NCBI GenBank assembly: GCA_964433675.1
Contig: CAYSSJ010000015.1
Coordinates: forward strand, 1 to 62,264
From: CAYSSJ01 sp964433675
Lineage (GTDB): Bacteria > Cloacimonadota > Cloacimonadia > Cloacimonadales > TCS61
Length of the DNA stretch: 62,264 nt
Direction: 5' to 3'
In this document: one piece after another, positions 44,610 through 54,301 of the stretch
Layout of the letters: each line of letters starts with the position of its first letter
Position numbering within the stretch: the first letter of the stretch is position 1
Position numbers and translations under genes: made by a program
The notes under the pieces: model-generated
Database searches by the model: none
What the model was told of the DNA's origin: nothing
The model's input: the letters and a program-made list of their open reading frames with translations, nothing else

Positions 44610-45962
44610 TTACATAAATTCTTTTATTCTGTTTTCCACCAGGGTCTTTATCTCTGCCAATCTTTCGGGAGTGGTGGCTTCGAATCGCAACACAATGACG
44701 GGAGTTGTGTTTGATACGCGGCATAATGCCCATCCGTCTTCGAATGTAAGGCGCATACCATCTATATCATTTACTTTGTAACCTTCATTTATGAATGAAT
44801 CGCGTACTTTCTGAACGATCTCGAATTTTTCGTCTTCATTACTTTGAATATGCAGTTCGGGAGTATTATACATTACCGGTTGATCAGCAAGAAGCTGACT
44901 TACCGGCACATCTGAAGTAGCGATGATCTCTACAATACGACAAGCGGCATAGATAGCATCATCAAACCCCAGATATCTGTCTTTCAGAAAGATATGTCCG
45001 CTCATCTCTCCCCCGACTTTAATCCCCTCCTGCTGCATCTTAGTCTTGATATTTGCATGTCCGGTTTTGTACATTATAGGTATTCCACCTTGGTTTTCTA
45101 TATCATCGAAAAGATTTTTGGAGCATTTTACATCTGCGATGATCTTCTCACCTTTGTTATGCTTCAGATAATCTCGAACGATGATATTCAATATCTCATC
45201 ACCGTAGAGCATTTTACCTTTTTCGTCGATAACACCAATCCTATCTCCATCTCCATCGAGACCGATACCTACATCTGCTTTCTTCTCCAGAACCATGCTC
45301 ATCAGGTCCTTCATATTTTTCTCTACAGTAGGATCGGGATGATGATTGGGAAAAGTTCCGTCCATTTCGCAATATAGTTCAGTTACATTACATCCCAATT
45401 TTTGAAGTATTTTGGGTAAGAAAGGACCTCCGGCACCATTGCCACCATCTACGACTACATCTATCGGACGTTTGACAGATATATTTTCCACGATATATTC
45501 AATATATTCTTCGGCAATTTTTTTATACTCAGAAAACTTTCCATCACCGGACTCAAATTCCCCCGCCTCTATTATGCGAAGTATCTTTTGGATCTCTTCG
45601 CCATAAACACTCTGCATGCCGAGATTCAGTTTGATGCCATTGTACTCTGAAGGGTTATGACTTGCTGTTATCATCACTCCGCCATCTGCTTTTAGTTTCC
45701 AAATAGCATAGTATAGCATGGGAGTGGCTAATATCCCGATATCGATCACATCAATCCCGGTCTCTTGTAATGCTTTGGCAAACATCTTTTTGAAACCATA
45801 TGTGCTAGGACGGGCATCTCCTCCGATTACTGATGTTTTCGAGTTCTTTCTTCTCAGATAAGTCCCAAAAGCTTTTCCGATCAGATAGACTGATTCATCG
45901 TTTAGGTCTTTTTCCACCAGACCTCTGATATCGTATTGTCTGAAAATCTGCTTATTGATCAT
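44610..45962 (-). CDS. Phosphomannomutase/phosphoglucomutase
   Basis: The enzyme interconverts hexose 6- and 1-phosphates for sugar-nucleotide synthesis. From ATG 45962 (GGAGG eight bases ahead) it has 450 residues: FRQYDIRG near the start, the catalytic phosphoserine in TASHNPSEYNG (about Ser101), the metal loop GLDGDGDRIGV (about 235-245), the sugar-binding GEMSGHIF, and the phosphate-binding loop close to the C-terminus (LRFEATT). The four-domain alpha-D-phosphohexomutase length is right. The start overlaps rdgB by 11 bases. PMM versus PGM preference cannot be read from motifs. Confidence 0.92.
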   Translation of the reverse strand: MINKQIFRQYDIRGLVEKDLNDESVYLIGKAFGTYLRRKNSKTSVIGGDARPSTYGFKKMFAKALQETGIDVIDIGILATPMLYYAIWKLKADGGVMITASHNPSEYNGIKLNLGMQSVYGEEIQKILRIIEAGEFESGDGKFSEYKKIAEEYIEYIVENISVKRPIDVVVDGGNGAGGPFLPKILQKLGCNVTELYCEMDGTFPNHHPDPTVEKNMKDLMSMVLEKKADVGIGLDGDGDRIGVIDEKGKMLYGDEILNIIVRDYLKHNKGEKIIADVKCSKNLFDDIENQGGIPIMYKTGHANIKTKMQQEGIKVGGEMSGHIFLKDRYLGFDDAIYAACRIVEIIATSDVPVSQLLADQPVMYNTPELHIQSNEDEKFEIVQKVRDSFINEGYKVNDIDGMRLTFEDGWALCRVSNTTPVIVLRFEATTPERLAEIKTLVENRIKEFM

Positions 45963-46557
45963 TTTTCTTTCCTCCAATATATGATTTTAATAACGGTAAG
46001 ATGTTTTTGATTGCCAATCCTCTGTGGCTAAGTTTATGTTTCTCTTCCGCATTCATTTCAGCAAAAGTTTTTTTGTAGCCATCGGGTTGAAATATAGGGT
46101 CGTAGCCGAATCCATCCGAACCCCGTTCAGTTTCGGTTATCTTTCCATGCACATAGCCTTCTGCTGTCCCCAAGACCTGATCAGGTAAAGCCAAAGCAAC
46201 GACTGTTCTGAAAAATGCTTTCCTATTTGTTACTCCATCCAATTCTGCCAGCATTTTCTGCCTATTATCTGCATAGGAACATGTTTCCCCTGCATACCGG
46301 GCAGTGTGCACTCCCGGATTTCCACCCAAAGCTTCAACAAACAAACCTGTATCATCAGCCAAGCTTAAAAGACCGGAAGCTTGGGCAAATTGCATTGCCT
46401 TTTTGATAGCATTACCCTCAAGTGTCGGTTGATCTTCCACTACATGTGGAACGGCATTTAGTTCGTAGGCAGAGATCAGTTTCAAAGGTAATCCTTTCAC
46501 GATCTCACCGATCTCTCTTATTTTATCTTTATTTGCAGTAGCTAACAACAATCTCAT
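45952..46557 (-). CDS. rdgB: XTP/dITP diphosphatase (RdgB/HAM1)
   Basis: This house-cleaning enzyme hydrolyses non-canonical purine nucleotides. Its 201 residues show ATANKDKIREIG at the start, SLADDTGLFVEALGGNPGVHTARYAG (about 69-94, active site), GFGYDPIFQPDGYKKTFAEM and KHKLSHRGLA, the four hallmarks of the family. Length is normal. It overlaps the DUF1232 gene before it as ATGA and the phosphohexomutase after it by 11 bases. Confidence 0.95.
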   Translation of the reverse strand: MRLLLATANKDKIREIGEIVKGLPLKLISAYELNAVPHVVEDQPTLEGNAIKKAMQFAQASGLLSLADDTGLFVEALGGNPGVHTARYAGETCSYADNRQKMLAELDGVTNRKAFFRTVVALALPDQVLGTAEGYVHGKITETERGSDGFGYDPIFQPDGYKKTFAEMNAEEKHKLSHRGLAIKNILPLLKSYIGGKKNDQ

Positions 46558-47063
46558 ATTTTTCTTCTTCTCAATATTCTCCTGATCATGAACAATACTT
46601 TTTTGTTCATCATCCTATTAGCTTTATCTGTGATAGCACCGAGAAGATAGATCAATTCCTCTTCCCCACTCCAATTTTCCAGAACTATCTGCTTATCGAT
46701 ATCATTGAGGATCATATTCAAACCATAGACTACAAAAACAAGATCGTCCAGATAGCCAATTACCGGGATCATATCCGGTATCAGATCGATCGGCATAATT
46801 ACATAAGCGATCATGGCAGAAATAAGCAAACGCTGTGAATTTGATACTCTTTTATCCACCATCAGTCTGGTCAACAAGATAAAGAGATCCGGTAGAAACA
46901 TAAGATATTCGATCAGTGTATTATATCTGTTCTTCGTATATCGGCGTAGTTGAGTGATGATCCGCCCTCTCAATTTCTCATAAAAAGCAATAGTTTTTTT
47001 CCTGTCATAGCTAATCTCGACAGCTTCTTTCCGTGCTAATTCATCCATTTTTTTCTCGTTCAT
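46554..47063 (-). CDS. DUF1232 (YkvA-like) membrane protein
   Basis: The 169-residue protein carries the DUF1232 motif SAMIAYVIMPIDLIPDMIPVIGYLDDLVFVVYGL (about residues 83-116, shown here only as the family landmark PIDLIPD..P..G..DD). The N-terminal half is basic and helical, and a membrane-associated helix hairpin overlaps the motif. YkvA-like proteins have no settled function. It starts 17 bases after valS and overlaps rdgB as ATGA, so it belongs to the run. Confidence 0.85.
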   Translation of the reverse strand: MNEKKMDELARKEAVEISYDRKKTIAFYEKLRGRIITQLRRYTKNRYNTLIEYLMFLPDLFILLTRLMVDKRVSNSQRLLISAMIAYVIMPIDLIPDMIPVIGYLDDLVFVVYGLNMILNDIDKQIVLENWSGEEELIYLLGAITDKANRMMNKKVLFMIRRILRRRKI

Positions 47064-47080
47064 TATTCCTCCTCGGAAGT

Positions 47081-49729
47081 TTATCCGGTTAAATCGGTTA
47101 CCAGTTTTTGTAGAATGTTTAGTTGAGTAGATATCTCTTCATACTTTTGCTTTTCTTTTTCTACAACATCTGCTGGAGCTTTGGATATGAATTTATCATT
47201 GTTCAGTTTTCTTTCTACTTGATGTTTATCTTTTGCCAGTTTTCCTATCTTCTTATCCAACTTAGCTTTTTCTGCTTCAATATCGATCAGATCACGCAAA
47301 GGGAGATAGATCTCTATATTCTGAACTACTGAGGCTATCGATTGTGGTGGTTTACTTTCCGTTTTGCTGCAATCCATCTCATCTACTTTCGCCATTTTTT
47401 CGAGGTAATGAGAGTAATTTTTCAACAACACAGTCTGTTTCTTAGTTTTGGTTTTTATCACTATAGATGCCGATTTACCAGGCGGGATATTTACCTGTTT
47501 TCTCATGTTTCTGATTGCAGAGATAGCCTCTTGAAGCAGAATCATCTCTTTTTCTGAGATTTCATCGATCAAATTTTCATTTGCATGTGGAAATTGCGCA
47601 ACGATAAGAGCTTCTTCATCTTGCGGGAGATGTTCTTTCAGATTCTGCCAAATCTCTTCGGTGATAAATGGCATAATCGGATGTAGCAGCCGCATAGAGA
47701 TTTGCAAAATATCCAATAGAATGTAATTTGCTATCTGCATCTGCTCATCATTGCCATTATAGATCCTATCTTTACAGAGTTCCAAATACCAAGCACAAAA
47801 CTCTTTCCAGATAAAATCCATCAATAAAGATGCAGCATCATTAAACCTAAGAGATTCATACTGTTCTTTTGTTTCAGTTATCACGCTCTGCAGTCTGCTA
47901 TAGATCCATTTATCTGCTAATTCGAGTTTATCTTTACTGATATCCGGTATGCTTATCGGAGTCTCGGCGTTCATAGTGATGAATCTATAGGCATTCCAGA
48001 TCTTGTTGGCAAAGTTTCGTCCTGTTTCTAAAATTGCGGAAGAATAATAACTGTCCTGTCCTTTGGGTGTACTGAATATCATACTAAATCTAAGTGCATC
48101 AGCGCCGATTTCGTTGATAATATCGATAGGATCGGGAGAATTACCGAGAGATTTACTCATTTTGATACCATGCTCATCTCTTACTGTGCCATGCAAGAGT
48201 ACGGTATGGAACGGGATTTTGCCGGTGAACTCCATGGTTGCCATTATCATCCGAGCAACCCAAAGATAGATGATCTCCGGAGCGGTGATCAAGAGATCGG
48301 TAGGTAGAAAATAGTTTAGATCTTCAGTCTGCTGGGGCCAACCGAGAGTAGAAAAAGGCCATAACCAACTTGAAAACCATGTATCGAGTACATCTTCATC
48401 TTGTCTGAATTTGGTATACTGACATTTCGGACAAGATTTCGGCATTGATTTTGCCACCACAACTTCATCACAAATTTCGCAATAATATACCGGGATACGA
48501 TGTCCCCACCAGATCTGTCTGGAAATGCACCAATCTCGTATGTTCTCCATCCAATGCAGATATACTTTAGTCCATCTTTCCGGTTGGAAACCGATTTTTC
48601 CTTCTTTCACTACTTTGATTGCCGGTTTTGCCAAAGGTTCCATCTTTACAAACCACTGATCGGATAGATATGGTTCTATGGCAGTATCGCAGCGGTAACA
48701 GTGACCGACGGAATGTTGATGTTCGGAGATCTTTCCCAACAATCCTTTTTTGTGTAGTTTCTCAACCAGCTTTTTCCGACACTCATATCTATCTAACCCT
48801 ATAAATTGTTCGCCTGCATTTTCGTTCATAACAGCATGCTCGTCCATAATGACGACAGCGGGCAGATTGTGTCTTTGAGCTACCTCATAATCATTAGGAT
48901 CGTGAGCCGGTGTAATCTTCACGCACCCACTACCCAATTCCATACTCACATATTCGTCTGCTATTATGGGTATTTCCCTTCCGATAAAGGGTAGTATCAC
49001 CGTCTCACCTATTAAATGCTCAAACCTTTTGTCATCGGGATTAACCGCTATGGCAGTATCTCCTAGCATAGTTTCCGGGCGGGTGGTTTCAACCGTTACG
49101 TACCCCTCTTTACCTTTTAGAGGATATTTGAGCTCCCACATTTTTCCATTTTTATCCTCATGTTCTACTTCATCATTTGCAAGAGCGGTCACACATCTGG
49201 GACACCAGTTTATAATCCGTTTCCCTTTGTAGATCAGTCCTTTTTCATACAATCTGATAAACACTTCTTTAACTGCTTCTGAGAGTCCTTCGTCCATCGT
49301 GAAGCGCTCTCTACTCCAATCACAAGAACAGCCCAGCATTTTAAGCTGTTCGATTATCTTCCCACCTTTTTCCTCTTTCCATTGCCAGATTCGCTCGATC
49401 AATTTCTCTCTACCGATATCATGTCGGCTTACTCCCGCTTTTTTTAGTTCCTTTTCCACCATATTTTGAGTGGCGATGCCGGCATGATCTACACCTGGTA
49501 ACCACAAGGTTGGAGCACCTGTCATTCGTTTGTAACGGATCATCACATCTTGGAGCGTATTGTTGAGCACATGCCCCATGTGTAAGATGTTGGTAACATT
49601 AGGAGGAGGAATCAGGATTGTATAGGGTTGCTTCTCTTCTTCTATCTGAGGTGTGAAATAACCTCGTTCTGTCCAATACGAATACCATTTTTTCTCGATT
49701 TTTGCAGGATCGTAGTTTTTCTTTTCCAT
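47081..49729 (-). CDS. valS: Valyl-tRNA synthetase
   Basis: The 882-residue class I synthetase has NILHMGH (HIGH) at about 47-53, an editing CP1 domain with TTRPETMLGDTAIAVNP, KMSKSLGNS at about 521-529, a zinc-like knuckle CEICDEVVVAKSMPKSCPKC within CP1, and the C-terminal ValRS coiled coil (about 815-882, KAKLDKKIGKLAKDKHQ). All of these are as expected. It lies between the NUDIX gene (seven bases) and the DUF1232 gene. Confidence 0.97.
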   Translation of the reverse strand: MEKKNYDPAKIEKKWYSYWTERGYFTPQIEEEKQPYTILIPPPNVTNILHMGHVLNNTLQDVMIRYKRMTGAPTLWLPGVDHAGIATQNMVEKELKKAGVSRHDIGREKLIERIWQWKEEKGGKIIEQLKMLGCSCDWSRERFTMDEGLSEAVKEVFIRLYEKGLIYKGKRIINWCPRCVTALANDEVEHEDKNGKMWELKYPLKGKEGYVTVETTRPETMLGDTAIAVNPDDKRFEHLIGETVILPFIGREIPIIADEYVSMELGSGCVKITPAHDPNDYEVAQRHNLPAVVIMDEHAVMNENAGEQFIGLDRYECRKKLVEKLHKKGLLGKISEHQHSVGHCYRCDTAIEPYLSDQWFVKMEPLAKPAIKVVKEGKIGFQPERWTKVYLHWMENIRDWCISRQIWWGHRIPVYYCEICDEVVVAKSMPKSCPKCQYTKFRQDEDVLDTWFSSWLWPFSTLGWPQQTEDLNYFLPTDLLITAPEIIYLWVARMIMATMEFTGKIPFHTVLLHGTVRDEHGIKMSKSLGNSPDPIDIINEIGADALRFSMIFSTPKGQDSYYSSAILETGRNFANKIWNAYRFITMNAETPISIPDISKDKLELADKWIYSRLQSVITETKEQYESLRFNDAASLLMDFIWKEFCAWYLELCKDRIYNGNDEQMQIANYILLDILQISMRLLHPIMPFITEEIWQNLKEHLPQDEEALIVAQFPHANENLIDEISEKEMILLQEAISAIRNMRKQVNIPPGKSASIVIKTKTKKQTVLLKNYSHYLEKMAKVDEMDCSKTESKPPQSIASVVQNIEIYLPLRDLIDIEAEKAKLDKKIGKLAKDKHQVERKLNNDKFISKAPADVVEKEKQKYEEISTQLNILQKLVTDLTG

Positions 49730-49736
49730 AATCTTC

Positions 49737-50258
49737 CTATCTATTCTTTATCATATTTATATAATGCTTATGAGCCAAAAAGGGGATTGGTGGCAGATTG
49801 TCAAGTTGAGCGAAATATGCATCTACAGCATCATCGCCTGCCTGCAGCTCACCACCTTTTATCTTCATGAGAAAACCGTGAGAAATAATCTGTTCATAAA
49901 TTGGAGAGTAGCCGGAATAGAAACCGAGATACTCTTTAATCTCACCATCAAGACCGGTTTCTTCCTTCATCTCCGCTACCGCTGTCTCTTCGGGATGTTG
50001 GTTTATGTCTATATAACCACTCGGCAGTGCCCACTGACCGGCATTGGGTTCAAACTTCCGTTTGATCACTACGATTTTGTCGGCAGCGGAATTCAGAATG
50101 ATACATGCAACTGCCGGAACAGGGTTTTTATAATATATCCAACCGCAACTGGTGCAATGCGGTCTGAGCTTATCTTCCCTATCATATTCCAAAGTTAAAC
50201 TACTTCCGCACCGGATACAACAATTTACCGATTCATAAGATTTATCTGTAACATGCAT
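49737..50258 (-). CDS. NUDIX hydrolase with N-terminal zinc ribbon
   Basis: The 173-residue protein has a zinc ribbon (CCIRCG and CTSCG, about 13-42) and then a NUDIX fold with the box GYIDINQHPEETAVAEMKEETGLDG (about 82-106; key residues G, E-TA, REx2EE-like MKEETGL). The NudC-like zinc ribbon plus NUDIX order is common in ADP-ribose or NADH pyrophosphatase relatives, but the protein lacks the NudC SQPWPFP signature. The substrate is therefore open. It lies three bases after the PQQ-like gene and seven bases before valS. Confidence 0.9.
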   Translation of the reverse strand: MHVTDKSYESVNCCIRCGSSLTLEYDREDKLRPHCTSCGWIYYKNPVPAVACIILNSAADKIVVIKRKFEPNAGQWALPSGYIDINQHPEETAVAEMKEETGLDGEIKEYLGFYSGYSPIYEQIISHGFLMKIKGGELQAGDDAVDAYFAQLDNLPPIPFLAHKHYINMIKNR

Positions 50259-50261
50259 AGC

Positions 50262-51029
50262 TTACCTTACATCAAATCGTAGCATAGATAGTTGATCATC
50301 TTCCACAATATATATAGACCGTTCGAGCATATTAAAACTGCTGATATAACGAATCTCACTTTCCGATTCGTATCGTGCTATCCGTTCTCCGCTAAGATTA
50401 TCCAACAAATCGATACTATTTCTGCCGGGAAGTAGGATCACACTTCTATCTAACCGCCGAAATTCATTTAACGATATTTGATAGACATCACACCTACTCT
50501 CGGTTTTATCTGAAACTCGATCTGTAGTCTGCTCCCACATTACCATTCCATTATCTCTGTTAAAACAGATGACGTTATGATTTTCGGTGACGACTGTAAG
50601 TCGGTTCGCATCGAGAAGCGTCATATTGATTATCCTTGCCGATAATCGGTGCGACCATTGCTCTTCATGGTTCCTTTTATGTAAAACTCTGATCATATCG
50701 CCTGCAATGATGTAGAGATATTTGTGGTCGAACATGGGTTCATAAGATATCTCTTCCTCAAAAGAGAGTGTCCATTCCCGATTCAGCTCGATACTCTGAT
50801 GCGGAAAGAGCTGCAATTGATAGTTTTGCTGCAGGATCTCATTTAAAACTTCCTGAGATTGGGATTGGATATCTAACAATCGCTCCATCAATTCATTTCT
50901 GATATATTCTGTATTCCGTTGTCTGTGGATATAGTGTTGTTCGGTTAGCCAATTCTTACCAAAAAACACGTAAAGTGCAGCCAATATGATAATTGCCGCC
51001 ATGATGATAGCTGTAGTTTTTATTTTCAT
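50262..51029 (-). CDS. Membrane-anchored PQQ-like propeller protein
   Basis: ATG 51029 overlaps the previous stop as ATGA, so I prefer it to ATG 51041. The product of 255 residues has an N-terminal membrane anchor (about 4-22, AIIMAAIIILAALYVFF), a helical stalk (RNTEYIRNELMERLLDIQSQSQEVLNEIL) and a C-terminal part of repeated strand units (HKYLYIIAGDMIRVLHKRNHEEQWSHRLS, RLTVVTENHNVICFNRDNGMVMWEQ) that look like PQQ/pyrrolo-quinoline-type propeller blades. Only three or four blades are present, fewer than a full propeller. It is extracytoplasmic, and its function is unknown. Confidence 0.65.
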   Translation of the reverse strand: MKIKTTAIIMAAIIILAALYVFFGKNWLTEQHYIHRQRNTEYIRNELMERLLDIQSQSQEVLNEILQQNYQLQLFPHQSIELNREWTLSFEEEISYEPMFDHKYLYIIAGDMIRVLHKRNHEEQWSHRLSARIINMTLLDANRLTVVTENHNVICFNRDNGMVMWEQTTDRVSDKTESRCDVYQISLNEFRRLDRSVILLPGRNSIDLLDNLSGERIARYESESEIRYISSFNMLERSIYIVEDDQLSMLRFDVR

Positions 51030-51709
51030 TTTCTTCCCCATAATCTTCTGAAGAAAGATCCCTTTTTAGTGCTACTATGCTTATACTGCACTAAGAAGAA
51101 AGGACTACTTCCTTCTTTTTTCTTAGATGTAAGATAATTTTCCAAACAATTTAAGTCAACAGTAAACTCAGATTGCAGTATTTTAGCTTCGGCTGCCGGT
51201 AAGGCGAACAGAACTGTGTCGGAGTGGAGATCTAAAGTATGGATCTTTACAAAAATATCTCTATCCAAACCACCGAGAAGAAACAGATCTTCTTTTGTTT
51301 TTATAGGGAAATTATCCCAAGATTTACCGATCTCTTTGAACTTATTATTTTGGATCATTCCAGCTACTAACCTGCCGAATTGTACTACAAAGACCTTATC
51401 ATAATAAAGGATGAACATCAGAAACGAGATTCCATGCTCATCTATAATACTCATTCTAAATTTGGAATAAATCTGCCAATTCAATTCAACAAAAAATTCT
51501 TTCAACACTTCCTTTATCTCATCTTCTTGCATTTCGGGAATATTCAATTGGATCACTCTTTCCAAAATGTGTGCATTGATTTTTTCTATGCCGGCAGCAG
51601 AAGGCATTGAATGAGTAAGAACTAGATAACCTTTTTGTTGGTTCTGAAACAAATCGGTAAAGGTCAGATTCTGTGGATTAGAATCAGAAAGAAGTCTGAC
51701 AATATACAT
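51026..51709 (-). CDS. Degenerate PP2C-like protein (hypothetical)
   Basis: The 227-residue protein has no signal peptide or clear family. Its strand order resembles a PP2C phosphatase: a start like LTHSMPSAAGIEKINAHILERVI, helices, then GISFLMFILYYDKVFVVQFGRLVAGMIQNNKFKEIG, and a late LGGLDRDIFVKIHTLDLHSDTVLFALP. In true PP2Cs the matching places hold metal-binding DG and GD pairs; here these are HS and GR. It would thus be a pseudophosphatase or a chance resemblance. It lies nine bases after the radical SAM gene and overlaps the PQQ-like gene. The C-terminus is basic (FFRRLWGRK). Confidence 0.55.
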   Translation of the reverse strand: MYIVRLLSDSNPQNLTFTDLFQNQQKGYLVLTHSMPSAAGIEKINAHILERVIQLNIPEMQEDEIKEVLKEFFVELNWQIYSKFRMSIIDEHGISFLMFILYYDKVFVVQFGRLVAGMIQNNKFKEIGKSWDNFPIKTKEDLFLLGGLDRDIFVKIHTLDLHSDTVLFALPAAEAKILQSEFTVDLNCLENYLTSKKKEGSSPFFLVQYKHSSTKKGSFFRRLWGRK

Positions 51710-51718
51710 CGTCTGCCC

Positions 51719-52810
51719 CTATTTACTCCATCTTATGAAACTGCGATAAAAGACTTTCAGCAAAGTAGGGATGTTCAACATCAAGTTTGTATAATTAGCA
51801 TTTGCAAGTGGGCAGTAGCATTCTTTATCTTTGATGCTTTTTCTTTCTTTTTTCATTGCTTTGGAAAACCAAATTTTTTTGAATTTATAATCATATTCAC
51901 GTAAATTTCCCATTGATTTAGCTTTTATACAACAAGACCATATTTCACCGTCTGGTGATATTTGACAGGAAGCTATGCCTGCAAAACAGGGGATGACTTG
52001 GGTTTTATCTCTTAATATCTGTTTGACCAGATTATAATACTCGATCCTGAAAGCTTGAGTTATACGTGCCAACCTGCTCTTTTTGTAATCTTCAGCATTT
52101 TTGATCCGATGAATTAGATAATCTATAGCTGTGTAGTATTGAATGGGAGTCGGAGAGATATCTTCACCCATTGTAGCAAGCTCCTGTCGCTGTTCGGCTA
52201 TCTCAGTGATATATGAATCGGGATGTAATATCATCAGATGATCTACAATAGCGGGAAAGGATTTTACATTGAATTTTGAGATCACTGTATGTATCCCAAC
52301 AGTTAGATTCTTTGCTTTGATCTCTTTGAGAGCTTTATAAGTTTTGAGCGCTTTAGCATAGTTCCCTTTCACACCACGCAGTTCATCATGCTGTTCGGCA
52401 ATACCATCAATTGATAGATTGACGATTAACTGTGATTTTTTGCAAAATTTGGTAAGTTCTTTGACTGATTCGATAATCTTATCTGTCAATAACCCATTGG
52501 TGGGGATATTGATGATCTTTGGTCTGTTGTGTTTATAGATCAGCTTACATATATCAACCAGATCTTCTCGTAAAAATGGTTCACCACCACTCAAAGTCAT
52601 CCAATACGGTGAACGTCCTATCCGCTTGAATATCAATTTATACTCGGATAGGGTCAGATTTTTAGCAGATTTAGTGTAGATATTGCAAGTTTTGCATCTG
52701 GAATTACATTCATACAACAGACTGATAGTATAGTTAATCGGCATTATGCGTGGAAATTTAAATACCCGATATACATTGTATAGAATTATTTTGGGCAATA
52801 GACTAATCAT
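51719..52810 (-). CDS. Radical SAM protein with SPASM-like C-terminus
   Basis: From ATG 52810 the protein has 363 residues; an in-frame start at 52855 would overlap the GT2 end and lacks a ribosome site. The radical SAM motif is CNSRCKTCNIY, followed by MTLSGGEPFLREDLVD, the SAM-binding GGE loop. The C-terminal part carries more cysteines (CFAGIASCQISPDGEIWSCC and CYCPLANANY), as in SPASM-type enzymes that hold extra clusters. These enzymes modify peptides, sugars or other small substrates. The neighbour glycosyltransferase and the lack of a precursor peptide gene favour a non-peptide substrate, but this is an inference. Confidence 0.82.
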   Translation of the reverse strand: MISLLPKIILYNVYRVFKFPRIMPINYTISLLYECNSRCKTCNIYTKSAKNLTLSEYKLIFKRIGRSPYWMTLSGGEPFLREDLVDICKLIYKHNRPKIINIPTNGLLTDKIIESVKELTKFCKKSQLIVNLSIDGIAEQHDELRGVKGNYAKALKTYKALKEIKAKNLTVGIHTVISKFNVKSFPAIVDHLMILHPDSYITEIAEQRQELATMGEDISPTPIQYYTAIDYLIHRIKNAEDYKKSRLARITQAFRIEYYNLVKQILRDKTQVIPCFAGIASCQISPDGEIWSCCIKAKSMGNLREYDYKFKKIWFSKAMKKERKSIKDKECYCPLANANYTNLMLNIPTLLKVFYRSFIRWSK

Positions 52811-52818
52811 ATTTTTTG

Positions 52819-53700
52819 TTACCTCAGTTTCTTTGTTGTTTTTGCTATATCCCATTTATATGGGTTTCTCTTTTTGATAACCAGATCATAATAACCTAAT
52901 ATTCGTCCCCAAATTTCCAGAATTATCGTTCCCAGCAAAAGTGGAAGTTTCTTAGGATTCTCTTTGATCTCATCGAGTGTTAGTTTGAACAAAACCGAAC
53001 TATTTTGGGAGGCTACCGAGTAATTTTGGGTTCTTTTGAGCCACAGGTGCCCAGCTTGTATGCGGCGGCGTTGTTTGATGAAATCGCTAATCGTCTCGGG
53101 TCCTTTGTTGTGGATAATAGCATCCGGAATGTATTTCAAAGTGAGGTTTCTCGAGATTATTTCAGATTCAATACTAGCTTCATCTACAGCACTATCTACA
53201 GGTATGGAATCTATCACCTTTCTGAATGCGACCATTTCTCCCAGTTTTGCTGAATATAATGCCATCTTATGATGCAAACGCCACAAAAGATGGACACTAT
53301 AGCCGATAAAACTCGATTCGTCGTTCACTGGCATAGGTCGCCCGCCTGTCATACCGACCTTCTCATCAGCAAAGGGGCTTACCAGTTTTTCGATAGTGTC
53401 TTCCGCAGGTATGGTATCGCCACTTTCGATTACTACTATATCGGATTTTGCCTCTTTTAGAAATGTATTGATAGCAGCGGCTTTGCCCTGTCTTTCCGGT
53501 TCGCTTATCAGGCGGATATGATCGTATTTTTTTGCATAATCGTTCACTATCTCATCGGTAGCATCTCTAGAAGCACTCGATACAACGATAATCTCATAAA
53601 TATTGACATTTTTTAGCTTTTGCTCACACAAAGCTTGGAGTAGATGACCAATGTTTTGTGCTTCATTATGAGCTAACACTCCGATACTGCAGTTAATCAT
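52819..53700 (-). CDS. Family 2 glycosyltransferase
   Basis: The 293-residue protein has the GT-A fold of family 2: IGVLAHNEAQNIGHLL at the start, EIIVVSSASRDATDEIV, PERQGKAAAINTFLKEAKSDIVVIESGDT (the usual DAD/DxD position is SGD), and a TGGRPMP loop. The later acceptor region includes EASIESEI and QRRRIQAGHLWL, a QxxRW-like motif. Toward the end is a hydrophobic segment (LPLLLGTIILEIWGRILGYY), so it may be membrane-associated. It probably adds sugars to a lipid or polysaccharide. Its start overlaps nusB by eight bases. Confidence 0.88.
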   Translation of the reverse strand: MINCSIGVLAHNEAQNIGHLLQALCEQKLKNVNIYEIIVVSSASRDATDEIVNDYAKKYDHIRLISEPERQGKAAAINTFLKEAKSDIVVIESGDTIPAEDTIEKLVSPFADEKVGMTGGRPMPVNDESSFIGYSVHLLWRLHHKMALYSAKLGEMVAFRKVIDSIPVDSAVDEASIESEIISRNLTLKYIPDAIIHNKGPETISDFIKQRRRIQAGHLWLKRTQNYSVASQNSSVLFKLTLDEIKENPKKLPLLLGTIILEIWGRILGYYDLVIKKRNPYKWDIAKTTKKLR

Positions 53701-54145
53701 CTTTCTCCTTTAGTTCTTTCGAGATTGCATTTAATATGCCATTAATGAATTTACCTGAGCTTTCTGAGCCGAATTTTTTAGAAATCTCGATAGCTTCATC
53801 CATCACAATCGCGTGTGGAGTAGTGGTACAGAGCATTTCGTAAGCGGCAATACGCATTATATTCCTGTCAATCAGAGCAAGTTTGTCAATTTTCCATTTG
53901 TTGGAATGCTGATCGATCATTTCATCTATATCATGCAGATGAGGTATCAACTCTTTTAGGATAGAATCGGCAAATTCAACAATTTTATCCTTGTTTTTAA
54001 GTTTGATATCCTTGATGATATCTTCGAGCTTTTCAATATAGAGATTGCTCCATTCCAGCTCTCCCAAATAAGAGTCTTGCTCTATAAAATCAAGTGCATA
54101 TAGAGTTTGAAGAGCCAACTCCCTACCTTTTCTTCTTAATCCCAT
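53693..54145 (-). CDS. nusB: Transcription antitermination protein NusB
   Basis: NusB binds boxA of rRNA leaders with S10. The 150-residue protein shows the standard helical family pattern: RRKGRELALQTLYALDF at the start, WKIDKLALIDRNIMRIAAYEML and PHAIVMDEAIEISKKFGSESSGKFINGILNAI near the end. Length is normal. It leads the minus-strand run down to 44610 and is divergent from phoH across about 156 bases. Confidence 0.93.
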   Translation of the reverse strand: MGLRRKGRELALQTLYALDFIEQDSYLGELEWSNLYIEKLEDIIKDIKLKNKDKIVEFADSILKELIPHLHDIDEMIDQHSNKWKIDKLALIDRNIMRIAAYEMLCTTTPHAIVMDEAIEISKKFGSESSGKFINGILNAISKELKEKDD

Positions 54146-54301
54146 GCAATCTAACCTTTTAATTATTTTGATGTCACGAAATTAAATAACACATTCAATG
54201 CAAGATTTTTTTAAAAAAACATTTTGGGGAAATTTTGTCATTGACAACAATCTGACCTTTATCTCTTCATACAATGAGAGATATTAAAGTAAGGAGTAGC
54301 G

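Noticed and set aside
54235..54275. TTGACA (54241) and TACAAT (54270) ahead of phoH
   Set aside because: The spacer is 23 bases, too long for a sigma-70 promoter; the TTGTCA alternative has a poor -10.
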